A stretch of DNA of 64,000 bases from Sphingobacterium spiritivorum ATCC 33861 (GCF_000143765.1 NZ_GL379770.1:186001-250000), one strand, 5' to 3'. Numbered from the stretch's first letter, positions 9,325 to 17,813 are shown. Numbers and translations are program-made. The notes: generated from the letters alone by a model not told the origin.

Positions 9325-10584
9325 ATGGCAACTTTATCCGCAGTGATTCTTGACCACCATTTTAAGGGTGATCGTACTGTTAATGTCAAAATTCGTATCA
9401 CTCAAAAAGGCAAATCCGTATATATTCCAACAGATCTTTACATAGGTGCTCGAAATATTGATAATAGGGGCAAACTTAGATCAGCATATATAGATAGATA
9501 TGTTTCACCTGTTCTTAATAGGTTTCGTGATTATTTGACAGAAGAAATTTCGAGGAGCTATTCAGCTCAAAGAATAAAGGATTTTATATTAAAAAAGGAA
9601 GAGCCGGTTCAGTTGGCGGAAGATATTGACTTTATAGCATTTTGCTATGAATACATCAAAGGGTTGATGGATGATGATCGAGTATCTTCAGCGGTGCCAT
9701 TAAAATCTGTTGTTAATTCGTTAGCTGATTACTTCAAAGGCCGGCTAAATCCTGCAATGCTCACATCAAAGATTCTGGTAGAATATGAAAATTATTTACG
9801 GACTGACAGGACTTTAGTGAGAACGAATCAACATGGTAATAAAGTAAAAACTGTCAGCTACGGATTAACAGATGCAGGAGTATTCAAGCATATGTCCAAT
9901 TTGAGGATATTGTTCAACGCATGTAAGTTTAAATATAATGATGATGACATAGGTAATATTGTAATTTTCAATAATCCTTTCGGTAAATATAAACTAAAGC
10001 CTTCCAGAAATAATAAAAAGAGAAATGTTGATATAGATCACTTAATAAAACTTTTCCGATACAAACCTGAAGGCAGGAGGGAACAACTTGCAAAAGATAT
10101 GTTTTTCTTATCTTTCTTTTTGTGTGGGATAAATGCAGTGGATATTTACAAGAGTGATATGACTCCAATATCAGGGAGGTTAGGCTATAACCGAAGTAAA
10201 ACTCAAGGAAAGAGAAATGATAGTGCGTTTATAAGTATTGCGGTTCCAGATGTGGTCGTAGCTTATTTTAAAGAATACAGAGGTACAATAGCCAAGAGAT
10301 ATAGTGACGCTAGGAACTTTACAAAAGCGCTGAATATTGGTTTGAAGCAGATTGGGGAAAAGTTAGGATTTATGCTAACATTCTATTCGGCCAGACATTC
10401 ATTTGCGACAGTAGCTCGAAACAATTGTAGATGTACTAAAGATGACATTGCTGATGCTCTAAATCATGTAGTTAATGGAATGAGTATAACAGATGGATAT
10501 TTGGCAAAGGATTGGAGTATTGTGGATGAAGTTCAGTCTAAAGTTTTAAAGTTTTTCTTCGATAAACTTAACAAGTCCTTCTAG
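9325..10584 (+). CDS. int: Tyrosine site-specific recombinase (phage integrase)
   Basis: Catalyses attP x attB recombination at the tRNA. An N-terminal arm-binding domain (~1-90), a SAM-like core-binding domain (~100-200) and a C-terminal catalytic domain (~235-419) are recognisable. Visible catalytic residues are Lys292 (RSKT), Arg357 within FYSARHSFAT, His381 and the nucleophile Tyr392 (DGYLA). Two canonical residues are replaced: the Arg-I position reads Asn270 (CGINAVD) and the box-II His reads Tyr354. Loss of Arg-I is known in Bacteroidota recombinases such as CTnDOT IntDOT. It reads inward from attL and its last 39 bp overlap the convergent HTH gene. Confidence 0.93.
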   Translation: MATLSAVILDHHFKGDRTVNVKIRITQKGKSVYIPTDLYIGARNIDNRGKLRSAYIDRYVSPVLNRFRDYLTEEISRSYSAQRIKDFILKKEEPVQLAEDIDFIAFCYEYIKGLMDDDRVSSAVPLKSVVNSLADYFKGRLNPAMLTSKILVEYENYLRTDRTLVRTNQHGNKVKTVSYGLTDAGVFKHMSNLRILFNACKFKYNDDDIGNIVIFNNPFGKYKLKPSRNNKKRNVDIDHLIKLFRYKPEGRREQLAKDMFFLSFFLCGINAVDIYKSDMTPISGRLGYNRSKTQGKRNDSAFISIAVPDVVVAYFKEYRGTIAKRYSDARNFTKALNIGLKQIGEKLGFMLTFYSARHSFATVARNNCRCTKDDIADALNHVVNGMSITDGYLAKDWSIVDEVQSKVLKFFFDKLNKSF

Positions 10585-10857
10585 TTTACTTTCTATTTGC
10601 ATCAATTTTAACTCTAGCTCTGTAACTCTCATTTGCAGAGCTTTTTCTTTTACGTAACCATTTTCAGCTTGTAAAAGATCGTCAATGTTCATTCCAAAGG
10701 AAGCAAGAGCTGCAAGAACTTGAGCATTAGGTTCCATTGTGTCATTCTCAATTCTTGAAACTGTAGATTTATTGCCGTTAAATTTTTCAGCTAACTGCTC
10801 TTGAGTAATGCCTTTCATCATTCGGAAGGTCTTTATTTTTTGTCCTTTTGTTGCCAT
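10546..10857 (-). CDS. XRE-type HTH regulator with C-terminal coiled coil
   Basis: The 103-aa protein has an N-terminal Cro/C1-type helix-turn-helix (GITQEQLAEKFNGNKSTVSRIE, roughly residues 16-37) and a C-terminal coiled coil (~70-103) likely for dimerisation. It is the last gene of the leftward lysogeny block. Its 3' end overlaps the convergent integrase, so its transcript is antisense to the integrase 3' end; its start overlaps the preceding gene by 25 bp. It is likely a phage regulator or an antitoxin-like HTH; the target is unknown. Confidence 0.8.
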   Translation of the reverse strand: MATKGQKIKTFRMMKGITQEQLAEKFNGNKSTVSRIENDTMEPNAQVLAALASFGMNIDDLLQAENGYVKEKALQMRVTELELKLMQIESKLEGLVKFIEEKL

Positions 10858-11198
10858 ATGTATTGTAAATTTTGTGTGTTATTTCTTGATTCTTTAGAAT
10901 TTAAAATGAAATGCTTATCTATCAAAAGAGCGTCTTCCATTATTATTTTTATACTTTCTGTTATACCTTCTCTTAAATCTTTATCGTCAATTGTTATGTT
11001 AATATTTATTATATTACTATTAACAAGAGTGTTAATAGTAATACTATTTGGAGTTCTTTTTCTTGTTCCCAAAATAAAGATCCCATTTTCCGGATGATGG
11101 ATCAGGTAATTCCATAAATGTTCCAAAACTGCTCGTGTATTTTCAGTATCACACCAATAATATGGTTTTGTTTCATCCCATTTATTAGAAGTTGCCAT
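10833..11198 (-). CDS. Hypothetical protein in the lysogeny operon
   Basis: I do not recognise this 121-aa protein. The N-terminal half contains aromatic/acidic residues (YYWCDTENTR) and the middle is Asn/Ile-rich (SITINTLVNSNIININITI), suggesting beta strands. It lies between the CI-type repressor (1 nt away) and the HTH gene (25-bp overlap), so it is co-transcribed with both and probably expressed in the lysogen. Confidence 0.6.
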   Translation of the reverse strand: MATSNKWDETKPYYWCDTENTRAVLEHLWNYLIHHPENGIFILGTRKRTPNSITINTLVNSNIININITIDDKDLREGITESIKIIMEDALLIDKHFILNSKESRNNTQNLQYIWQQKDKK

Positions 11199-11199
11199 T

Positions 11200-11931
11200 C
11201 TAATAATCCAACTCTCTCTTTATAACATTATAGATTTGTTTAACATCATCAAGATTGATTGTGAAATCAGGGTATTTCCTTTTATCCGGATTTAAGCTTG
11301 TTAGAGTCAAATCTCCTGTCTCTAGATTTTGATCCGCTATCTGCTTGACAACAATACCTTCTGTATTGTGAACAAAGATCCAGTTGGGCCACTTGTGACT
11401 ATGAAGTTTACTAGTCCAATACTTACGATCGAGTTCTCTGCCAACTACAATAATTCCGCTTGGTATAGCTTCTTTTATATCTCCATTATCCATACTATCT
11501 CCATATGTTTCAAAAGCACGGTAGTTTCCTTTTGCAGGCCTATCTGTAGTAAAATAGTGTACTGGTAATTCTTCTAAAAAATGTGTATCAGTATAGTCTG
11601 TTAAATAACCTGCTTGAGCATACATAGGAACTAATTCTACTTTCATCCGGAATCTGCCTGGTGAGATCTCAACAAGTTCGCTTACTTGATCTTCTTCTAT
11701 TGATCCTAAATCAAAGGCATTTCCACCCATCGCATTGAGTGAATTTATCTCAGAAGGAGTCATCTTTAAAAACTCGATGATTCTAACTTTTTCATCGGTG
11801 CTTGGGTACACCTCATGTTTTAATCTATTTCCTAAAGTTACTCGCGTCATACCTAAATAATTAGCCAATTCTTCAATTGTTATTCCGCGTTCTTTTAGGA
11901 TTGATTTAATATACAATCCTTGATTTTTCAT
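11200..11931 (-). CDS. cI: CI/LexA-type phage repressor with S24 autoprotease domain
   Basis: The N-terminal HTH (residues ~8-50, including ITIEELANYLGMTRVTLGNR) binds DNA. The C-terminal S24 domain has the Ala-Gly cleavage site at 107-108 (VPMYAQAGYL), the catalytic Ser146 in GDSMD and the general-base Lys196 in IVVKQI. This layout predicts RecA-stimulated self-cleavage on DNA damage and hence SOS induction. It is divergent from the early operon, with two copies of the motif CAAATGATAAAT in the intervening 160 bp, the likely operators. Residues 50-100 form the linker. Confidence 0.88.
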   Translation of the reverse strand: MKNQGLYIKSILKERGITIEELANYLGMTRVTLGNRLKHEVYPSTDEKVRIIEFLKMTPSEINSLNAMGGNAFDLGSIEEDQVSELVEISPGRFRMKVELVPMYAQAGYLTDYTDTHFLEELPVHYFTTDRPAKGNYRAFETYGDSMDNGDIKEAIPSGIIVVGRELDRKYWTSKLHSHKWPNWIFVHNTEGIVVKQIADQNLETGDLTLTSLNPDKRKYPDFTINLDDVKQIYNVIKRELDY

Positions 11932-11960
11932 CTTTCAAGTGTGTTTTAGCAAAAAATATT

Positions 11961-12011
11961 GTACAAATGATAAATAATATTTGCAAATGATAAATATCAA
12001 TATTACATTTG
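11961..12011 (+). promoter_or_regulatory. Divergent control region: tandem operators and early rightward promoter
   Basis: Two copies of CAAATGATAAAT start 20 bp apart (11964-11975 and 11984-11995). The second fills the spacer between TTTG (11980-11983) and TACATTTG (12004-12011), a good Bacteroidota promoter pointing at the early operon. The same motif recurs at 21943 and 27119, again inside promoters. Two full helical turns between copies would allow cooperative repressor binding on one DNA face. Assignment to the CI-type repressor is inference from position. Confidence 0.72.
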
Positions 12012-12093
12012 TATTGTCAAAGTTTAACAAAAGTAAATAAAGTGTGTTCAAAATGCAAAAGAAATTTATCAATCATTCAAAATTAAGAATAGT

Positions 12094-12351
12094 ATGGAAG
12101 CTATAACTAAGCCTACTTGGCCTCAATCATGGCGTGAAAAAATGGATCGAATGGAAATAGGTGAAAGTGAACCTGTGGACCAAAGGGTTGTAAAATCTGT
12201 AAGATACATCGCAAGCAAGCATTTTCACTCAGCGAAGGCACGAAGTAAAAAGCGATTCACAGTAAAAAAAGATCCGATGCATCCAGGTAAGTATAAATTA
12301 TGGAGAAAGGAAGATGATGCCCTTAAGGAAGGAGGTTTAAACAATGATTAG
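12094..12351 (+). CDS. Hypothetical early protein, basic
   Basis: An 85-aa, Lys/Arg-rich protein with no family I recognise. It is the first gene after the early promoter and overlaps the next gene by 8 bp. The centre (AKARSKKRFTVKKDPMHPGKYKLWR) is strongly basic and ends in a short beta-like stretch, which could suit nucleic-acid binding. Position suggests a regulatory or takeover role. Confidence 0.55.
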   Translation: MEAITKPTWPQSWREKMDRMEIGESEPVDQRVVKSVRYIASKHFHSAKARSKKRFTVKKDPMHPGKYKLWRKEDDALKEGGLNND

Positions 12352-12718
12352 TTTACTAGCAACTCAAAGTAGAGATGTAACACTTGTTGAAAATCAATCT
12401 ACAATAGCAAAGGTACTGCGGTCAATGGCAAAATTGACCGCTACCGAAATGCTGACTATGACAGGAGGGCTTAAACCATATATAAGTAAAGCTGAAGCTT
12501 ATAAGATGTATGGAAGAGGAAAGGTAGATAAATGGATTTCAGATGGGCATTTGTCTATCAGTCAGGATGAAGTTGGGACCAGCAGTAAAATGAGAATCAA
12601 CAGGGGTGAAATTGAAGCGTTGGCAGAAGCTGACGACTTATTAAGCTATCAAATTGAAAAGGATAATGAGTCCAGAGCTAAAGAAAAAATTGCTAAGTCA
12701 GGTAAAAGATCTGCTTAG
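12344..12718 (+). CDS. Excisionase/MerR-like winged-helix DNA-binding protein
   Basis: The central region (residues ~46-92: YISKAEAYKMYGRGKVDKWI, then a short wing and INRGEIEAL) fits the excisionase-like pattern of helix-turn-helix-wing proteins that insert into DNA at phage attachment sites or act as small regulators. The N-terminal 40 residues and the Lys/Glu-rich tail are less conserved in character. It would be a candidate Xis for the tyrosine integrase. It overlaps the upstream gene by 8 bp and the small reading frame at 12666 by 53 bp. Confidence 0.55.
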   Translation: MISLLATQSRDVTLVENQSTIAKVLRSMAKLTATEMLTMTGGLKPYISKAEAYKMYGRGKVDKWISDGHLSISQDEVGTSSKMRINRGEIEALAEADDLLSYQIEKDNESRAKEKIAKSGKRSA

Positions 12719-12785
12719 CGAAGTACATAGCGCATTAGAAGATGTGCATGAAATTAAAGTTCAGTTGGGGATGACGGCAAACTAA
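12666..12785 (+). CDS. Possible 39-aa coiled-coil peptide overlapping the excisionase-like gene
   Basis: ATG at 12666 follows a purine-rich AAAAGGATA and opens a 39-codon frame (begins MSPELKKKLL, ends MTAN) that continues past the upstream stop to TAA at 12783. Heptad-like leucines suggest one helix. It is too short for certainty; it could be a chance frame or the tail of an older fusion. Confidence 0.35.
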   Translation: MSPELKKKLLSQVKDLLSEVHSALEDVHEIKVQLGMTAN

Positions 12786-12837
12786 CCAACTGAATATTGT
12801 AAAACAGCCTAAAGGCTACACTTAACAAATATTTATT

Positions 12838-13602
12838 ATGAAAGGACGAATTTCAACGGGAACTGTACAAGGTAGTACGTTGCCCGAAATCGGAAGAATT
12901 AAGGTAGGTATGAAAACCGAACGTGGTTTGCCTACATCATTAGACTATTTCCGGGCTACCGGAAAGTTTGCAACTCATTTCGCCTCGCTAGTGGGTGATA
13001 AGCCCACCGAATTGCACATTGCTTTTGTTAGTAATAATCTTAGTGAGGTGTGTAATGAGCAATTCGAGGCATGGGATAAAGGCAAGAGACTTGGATGGGG
13101 AGACGGTTCGACCTTTACTGTTTGGAATCCTTCAGGGGGAAAAGATAATAAAGGTGCCTATGAGTCTGATTTGGCACCGACCGATCCAAAGGTCGGTGCT
13201 ATCAGGAAGTTTTTTGCGCGGACGCTGACTTTACGTTTTGTCCTCCTTAAAATGAAAGGTGTTCTTGGATACTGGACATTTCAAACGAAGGCCAAAGAGA
13301 CAACGATCCCTAGTATTGTGAAAGCATTTGATATGGTGATGGAGCGTAGTGGAAGCATAATTGGTTTCCCGTTCTCGCTTGTGGTGGAGAAGGTGCAGTC
13401 GTACACTCCCGGTATGGCAAAGAACTATCCAATAGTTAAGCTTATCCCAAATTTCACAGAAGAAACTATCGAGCAGGTACGTGCCTATGTTGAATCGGGC
13501 GGTGAATTGAACCGATTAACCACCAACATGATCACCAGCGGAAGTTTGTTGCAGTTGGGTTCGGGAAGTGGTGTAGCTGTAGCAGTTGAGGAGGTGAAGT
13601 AA
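12838..13602 (+). CDS. Recombination-directionality-factor-like (Gp3-like) protein
   Basis: A 254-aa protein resembling the family annotated as RDF/Gp3-like in Bacteroidota prophages. It has an N-terminal GRIKVGMKTERGLPTSLDYF, then FATHFASLVGDKPTELHIAF, a GWGDGSTFTVWN stretch, a LTLRFVLLKMKGVLGYWTF core and an IPSIVKAFD helix. In serine-integrase phages such proteins switch recombination to excision, but here the integrase is a tyrosine enzyme, so the family may have a more general DNA-recombination role. It opens the recombination block before a PD-(D/E)XK nuclease. The start context (ACACTTAACAA...ATTTATTATGAA) resembles that of the gene at 22069. Confidence 0.5.
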   Translation: MKGRISTGTVQGSTLPEIGRIKVGMKTERGLPTSLDYFRATGKFATHFASLVGDKPTELHIAFVSNNLSEVCNEQFEAWDKGKRLGWGDGSTFTVWNPSGGKDNKGAYESDLAPTDPKVGAIRKFFARTLTLRFVLLKMKGVLGYWTFQTKAKETTIPSIVKAFDMVMERSGSIIGFPFSLVVEKVQSYTPGMAKNYPIVKLIPNFTEETIEQVRAYVESGGELNRLTTNMITSGSLLQLGSGSGVAVAVEEVK

Positions 13603-13898
13603 TGGAATTTAAAGGGACAAAAGACCAGTGGTTAATTGATGGTAATTTTGACATGAGTGATAATTACCGAAAGTTTATTAGAGATTCTAAAGGCAATATT
13701 CTTTTCGATGTATCCACATTGTTGGATGGACAGAACAATAAGAAAAAGATTAAAGAAGCCCATGCTAATGCGCAATTAGTTATTAAGGCGCCTGAGATGC
13801 TAGAAATGCTAAACCATATATTGGCATTGGCGAAATGTGGCAACATCGTTGAAGCCTACAAAATTGAAGAACTAATCAAAGCAGCAACCAAAATATAA
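13602..13898 (+). CDS. Small conserved phage protein of unknown function
   Basis: A 98-aa protein with the pattern of a common phage family: N-terminal KGTKDQWLIDGN, a short strand region, then a helix (EAHANAQLVIKAPEMLEMLN) matching the familiar 'NAxLIxxAPExLExL' signature. The function is unknown. The start overlaps the previous stop by 1 nt (TAATG), so translation is coupled. Confidence 0.65.
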   Translation: MEFKGTKDQWLIDGNFDMSDNYRKFIRDSKGNILFDVSTLLDGQNNKKKIKEAHANAQLVIKAPEMLEMLNHILALAKCGNIVEAYKIEELIKAATKI

Positions 13899-13903
13899 CC
13901 CCT

Positions 13904-15058
13904 ATGTCAATTACATTCGAAAATATTAATACAGAGTGGTTCAACGATACAGCGCTGAGACTACCATCATATAAAGTAGGCCGCGTCAACTTCGGCCAAG
14001 GTCGTTCATACATTCGTTTAAATGAAGATGGAATTCCCGTCGATAGTCCGCTACGGCTATACACCAGTCTAACCACCGCAATCAATGCTTGCGCACCTAT
14101 GGAGCAGCCATTGTTGGAATGGTATGTTAAGCACGGATTGAAAGAGGCCGGCAGACTGCTAGAGCTAAGTCAGAATTATGGCACATTGATGCACTTGGAA
14201 ATAGGCAAGTTTCTGATCAATGGGCAATACGACTTTGATGCTGTTGATACGGTGGTTGATGACTATTTGGCCGAAAACAGCTACTATCAGCCGGACACCA
14301 AAGAATGGCCTGAAAAGCTTCGCAATGATTTAGCTGCATTCATTCAGTTCTATTTGGATTACCAAATTGTGCCGTTAGGTATTGAATACGTCCTGCTGTC
14401 GGAGAGAGGTTACGGAACCTTGATCGACTTAGTTTGCAACATGACTATTCAAGTAGATGGCTACTCAGATACCGAGGTTTACAAGTCGGGTCCGAGAAAA
14501 GGCCAACCCAAAGAAATCAAAGTGGATAAAACCATCCGCGCAATCATCAACTTCAAGTCAGGCCGCCACGGTTTCTACCGAACCAATGGACTGCAGCTTG
14601 AAGCCGAGCGTCAATTATGGGAAGAAAACTTTCCGGATCTTCCACTGGATGCCGCATGCAACTGGTCGCCTAAAGAATGGAGAGGTGAAACGCCAACTTA
14701 TAACTTTAAAGATTGGACTGGCGATATCACCACTGCAGAGGTCGATGCGATTATGACTCTTGCGGATATTAGGTATGCTAGCAAGGCTGAAAGTAAGACA
14801 TACACTACCATTGGCGGGGTATTCTCAATAGCCGACCGTGAGAAGGGGCTGTCCTCGGTTATCCTTCGGGAGGGTATTGGTGAATTTGTTGGAAGGAAGT
14901 TTGGAGTTGCGGAGGAGACGATGGAGCCGATACAGAGGGGCGGTGATAAAACTCAGAATTACGTTGAAAAATCTTATAAGGCTGCTCAGAATATCGATCC
15001 ACTTCCAAAGAAGTCTACTGTTATTAAAGAACCAGTTTCTGATCCATTACCGTTTTAA
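13904..15058 (+). CDS. PD-(D/E)XK-family phage nuclease (RecB/Cas4-like fold)
   Basis: A 384-aa predicted exonuclease for phage recombination. The core motif is recognisable around residues 170-245: GYGTLIDLV (metal-binding Asp), AIINFKSG (the D/E-x-K motif, with Asn in place of Asp/Glu) and a QLEAER helix carrying the Gln typical of RecB-type motifs. An upstream His (GTLMHLEIG) fits the RecB-type H motif. The last residues are DPLPF, resembling an SSB C-terminal tip. It is followed 2 nt later by a coiled-coil protein. Activity cannot be assured because of the Asn substitution. Confidence 0.62.
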   Translation: MSITFENINTEWFNDTALRLPSYKVGRVNFGQGRSYIRLNEDGIPVDSPLRLYTSLTTAINACAPMEQPLLEWYVKHGLKEAGRLLELSQNYGTLMHLEIGKFLINGQYDFDAVDTVVDDYLAENSYYQPDTKEWPEKLRNDLAAFIQFYLDYQIVPLGIEYVLLSERGYGTLIDLVCNMTIQVDGYSDTEVYKSGPRKGQPKEIKVDKTIRAIINFKSGRHGFYRTNGLQLEAERQLWEENFPDLPLDAACNWSPKEWRGETPTYNFKDWTGDITTAEVDAIMTLADIRYASKAESKTYTTIGGVFSIADREKGLSSVILREGIGEFVGRKFGVAEETMEPIQRGGDKTQNYVEKSYKAAQNIDPLPKKSTVIKEPVSDPLPF

Positions 15059-15060
15059 TT

Positions 15061-16230
15061 ATGGCAACACAAGAAAATCAAACCACAGGTCTAGCAATAC
15101 ACCTGTCCCAAACAGACCTGCAAAGTGCAGGTGCTGTTTATAATACTTCGATAGAATATCTTGGGAAGCGCAAATCGAAATTCGATTCACTTATTGCGAA
15201 GGCTAATGCCAATGGTGATAAACTTCCGAAAGAATTGGATGACGAGTTGATGCAATATCAAGTCACAAATAAAAAAGCCGTTTCTTCCATCGAAGCACAA
15301 CGCAAGCCGTTTACCGAAAAAGCACACGCTTTCATTAAAGCATTCACAGCGATCGAAAACGAGTTGGGAAAAGACTTATACGACCCAATTCAAAAATTGC
15401 GTGACAAGTCTGCAAAGATTCACGCGGAAGAAGCAGCTGAAGCTGCACGTAAAGAACGAGAGGAACTTCAACGCAAGCAAAAGAGGATTGATGACATAGC
15501 CAGTTTGGAGACTCAGTTAAGGAATGGATATGCGGCTTTGCTTGGCGAAACAAAGCGTACTATTCTACAAGTGTACAGTAATTTCAATTTGGCAAACGCT
15601 GAGGAAGCCAAGGCAGTTATTCAATCTTTCGTCAACGCCAAGCTTTCAAATGAAGCGTGGGAAACTATTTCGTTGGTTGGATCGGAGGAGTTGATCGGCG
15701 AGGTTCGCACAGAGGAGCGTTTCGCTACTTGCTCAGCTCATTTTACTAGCGAGGTAACCAAATACGCAGAATATATCCTTGAAATGTTCCCTAATCGCGT
15801 TGCCGAGTTAGAACAAGGTATCGCTGACAATAAAGCAGCTGAAGAGCTAAAACAAAAGCAGGAGCAAGAAGCTGAGGAAGCTCGATTGGCCGCAGAAAAG
15901 CGAGCCGCAGATGAAGCAGCCAAAGCAAAGCAACAAGCAAATGTTACTGTCATGGTGGCGCAGGCAAATCGCCAGGAGGAAGCTCCAAAAACAGTTGAAT
16001 CGTATGCAGTGGTGGTGGGCAGTGTAGATGGTTGGCGCGCTGTGATTGAGTATTACTTGACCAACAGCGGCACAACCGCGGAAGATCTTGCAAAGGTGAA
16101 ACTAGATAGTATGCGCATGTTTGCTGAAAAGCAGGCCAAAGCTACTGGTGAAATGGTTGAACATAAGGACGTGGTTTATGAGCCTAAATACAAGGCTGTT
16201 GCACGTGTTAGTAAAAAGAGGGCTGCGTAA
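15061..16230 (+). CDS. Coiled-coil phage protein in the recombination module
   Basis: A 389-aa protein with long charged helices: heptad-rich stretches at about 100-150 and 250-300 (Ala/Glu/Lys-rich, for example KQEQEAEEARLAAEKRAADE). The layout resembles DUF1351-type and chromosome-segregation-like proteins that sit beside recombination nucleases in temperate phages. A small globular C-terminus (~310-389) follows. No catalytic motif is seen. It may support recombination or ssDNA handling with the adjacent nuclease and OB-fold protein. Confidence 0.6.
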   Translation: MATQENQTTGLAIHLSQTDLQSAGAVYNTSIEYLGKRKSKFDSLIAKANANGDKLPKELDDELMQYQVTNKKAVSSIEAQRKPFTEKAHAFIKAFTAIENELGKDLYDPIQKLRDKSAKIHAEEAAEAARKEREELQRKQKRIDDIASLETQLRNGYAALLGETKRTILQVYSNFNLANAEEAKAVIQSFVNAKLSNEAWETISLVGSEELIGEVRTEERFATCSAHFTSEVTKYAEYILEMFPNRVAELEQGIADNKAAEELKQKQEQEAEEARLAAEKRAADEAAKAKQQANVTVMVAQANRQEEAPKTVESYAVVVGSVDGWRAVIEYYLTNSGTTAEDLAKVKLDSMRMFAEKQAKATGEMVEHKDVVYEPKYKAVARVSKKRAA

Positions 16231-16550
16231 TGGGGAAGAAAGAAATATTAAGACGGCTAGCCGCTTTGGAAGATGCAGTTGGCATTAGTGAGGAAATTGA
16301 GTTTGCTGATGGTTCAAAAATAAAAATCGATAATCGTGTTGAAGACAAAAATGGAAGAGTTGGAGATGTGTGTAAGTTTTGGGATTACGACTCAAGAGAT
16401 TATGTTATTGGCGTAATGACTGGATATTCTCCAAGTTTATTTGTTATACCTACAACTTACTATTGCAATGGTCTTAGATTTTTGAACGCAATTAGATTGA
16501 ATAAAAGTGAAGTGGTGGAACTACTTTTTGGGAAGGAGATTGGAGGATGA
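16230..16550 (+). CDS. Hypothetical phage protein
   Basis: A 106-aa protein I do not recognise. Residues ~22-60 look like a small beta barrel (ADGSKIKIDNRVEDKNGRVG, then DVCKFWDYD). The start overlaps the preceding stop by 1 nt (TAATG), and the end overlaps the next start by 4 nt (ATGA), so it is firmly part of the early operon. Confidence 0.55.
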   Translation: MGKKEILRRLAALEDAVGISEEIEFADGSKIKIDNRVEDKNGRVGDVCKFWDYDSRDYVIGVMTGYSPSLFVIPTTYYCNGLRFLNAIRLNKSEVVELLFGKEIGG

Positions 16551-16924
16551 TACACTTAATCTATATTTATTTTATCGCTAATGCATTTATGACGGGATTA
16601 GCGATCGGGTACAGGGAAGGTTTATTGCAATGTATTATTTGTGTGCTCATTGGACTTCCATATTATTCAATTGTTTGCCTCTATTGTTTCACTGAGGCAT
16701 TAATTTGTTGGCTTGATAAAAAATTAATTATCAAAGGGTGGTACCGACTACGTTTCACTGACTACTTTTCCCGAATGAATGAGACGACTATTGCAATAAG
16801 AAGAGCTCAATATTTTGGAGAAGCCAAGAACTTAAGAAAAGCTAACTGGTATGATAGGTTCTTTCTACGTCAAATTGATAAAAAATACGGCTACGGCATC
16901 ACGAAAGGAGACCCCAAACCATGA
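16547..16924 (+). CDS. Small membrane protein of the early operon
   Basis: A 125-aa protein with two hydrophobic N-terminal segments (about 3-22 and 28-52) separated by a short loop (GYREG), then a basic, aromatic cytoplasmic tail (~60-125). The family is unknown. A membrane protein among replication genes could anchor replication or block superinfection; neither is shown. Overlaps of 4 nt exist at both ends. Confidence 0.55.
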   Translation: MIHLIYIYFIANAFMTGLAIGYREGLLQCIICVLIGLPYYSIVCLYCFTEALICWLDKKLIIKGWYRLRFTDYFSRMNETTIAIRRAQYFGEAKNLRKANWYDRFFLRQIDKKYGYGITKGDPKP

Positions 16925-17286
16925 ACCAAGTCCACCTAACACAAGACCAAGCCGAGGAAATGTATTATCAGATAAATGCGTATTACCTTTTCTTGCAGTG
17001 CGCCGAAAACGTTGACAAATGTTTCTTCGAACCGATTAAGTTTTGGAATCCGTTAATGAATAATCATCTGCGAAAAGCACGTGAAAGCTCTGTTTTCCTG
17101 CTCAAAGAGTTCAGAAAGCATTTCAAACCGAAGGACAATGATACCGTACAATTCGAAGCGCCTGCGGAACTATATCGAGCGATGGACTTCTTTTCCAGAC
17201 TAGCACCGGAAACCATTTCGGATATCATGGATAACCTGGAAGCGGAGCATAAATCAAAACAGAATAAATTACAAAAAGCAGTATAA
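16921..17286 (+). CDS. Hypothetical phage protein
   Basis: A 121-aa, mainly helical protein (begins MNQVHLTQDQAEEMYYQIN). No motif recognised. Translationally coupled to the upstream membrane protein by a 4-nt overlap, and 2 nt before the OB-fold gene. Confidence 0.55.
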   Translation: MNQVHLTQDQAEEMYYQINAYYLFLQCAENVDKCFFEPIKFWNPLMNNHLRKARESSVFLLKEFRKHFKPKDNDTVQFEAPAELYRAMDFFSRLAPETISDIMDNLEAEHKSKQNKLQKAV

Positions 17287-17288
17287 CA

Positions 17289-17666
17289 ATGGAAATTAGA
17301 GGTAAAGTACACGAAGTTGGAACAACAGAACAAGTGACAGAATCATTTAAAAAACGCGATATGATAGTCGCTTATGCGGAGAATCCGCAATTTGTAGAGT
17401 ATATCAGATTTGAAGCTACACAAGATCGGACATCAATTTTCGACAACCTAGCTATCGGGCAAGAAGTCGAAGTATCTTTCAATCTCCGTGGCCGCCCATG
17501 GACTAACAAAGACGGTGTGACAACCTACTTCAACAGTCTTGTGGCATGGAGGGTCACTAAACTGGGTAATACCACATCGGCTCCACCATCATCAGGATAT
17601 GCAGATATGCCGCCGGCACCTGTGGATATTTCCTCAGGAAGTGACGACGACGATCTACCATTCTAA
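17289..17666 (+). CDS. DUF3127-family OB-fold protein, probable phage ssDNA-binding protein
   Basis: A 125-aa protein matching the Bacteroidota DUF3127 family: N-terminal MEIRGKVHEVGTTEQVTESF, a beta-rich core with EVEVSFNLRGRPWTNKDGV, and a flexible Ser/Pro/Asp linker. It ends DDDDLPF, essentially the acidic tip by which bacterial SSBs recruit partner proteins. The OB-like core plus this tip makes an SSB role likely. It sits directly upstream of the helicase and primase genes. Confidence 0.75.
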   Translation: MEIRGKVHEVGTTEQVTESFKKRDMIVAYAENPQFVEYIRFEATQDRTSIFDNLAIGQEVEVSFNLRGRPWTNKDGVTTYFNSLVAWRVTKLGNTTSAPPSSGYADMPPAPVDISSGSDDDDLPF

Positions 17667-17686
17667 TCCGAGTCCGAAGTTACTAA

Positions 17687-17723
17687 AAGCGGTGACTGTG
17701 GAGGGCAAACCCTTTCACCGCTT
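17687..17723 (+). other. Hairpin after the OB-fold gene
   Basis: AAGCGGTGA pairs with TCACCGCTT, with an inner GGG/CCC pairing. No strong T-run follows, so it may be a partial terminator or a processing/stability element dividing the early operon. Confidence 0.4.
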
Positions 17724-17756
17724 CATTTAAAAAATCTCTAACAAAAATTTATCCGC

Positions 17757-17813
17757 ATGACAAATCATGTATTGATTTTTTGCGCGCTACCAGAAAGTGA
17801 GGTAGTGGCATGA
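17757..17813 (+). CDS. Possible 18-aa leader peptide of the helicase gene
   Basis: ATG at 17757 opens an 18-codon frame (MTNHVLIFCALPESEVVA) whose TGA overlaps the helicase ATG (ATGA). This geometry suits translational coupling, but the frame is short enough to be chance. Confidence 0.25.
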   Translation: MTNHVLIFCALPESEVVA

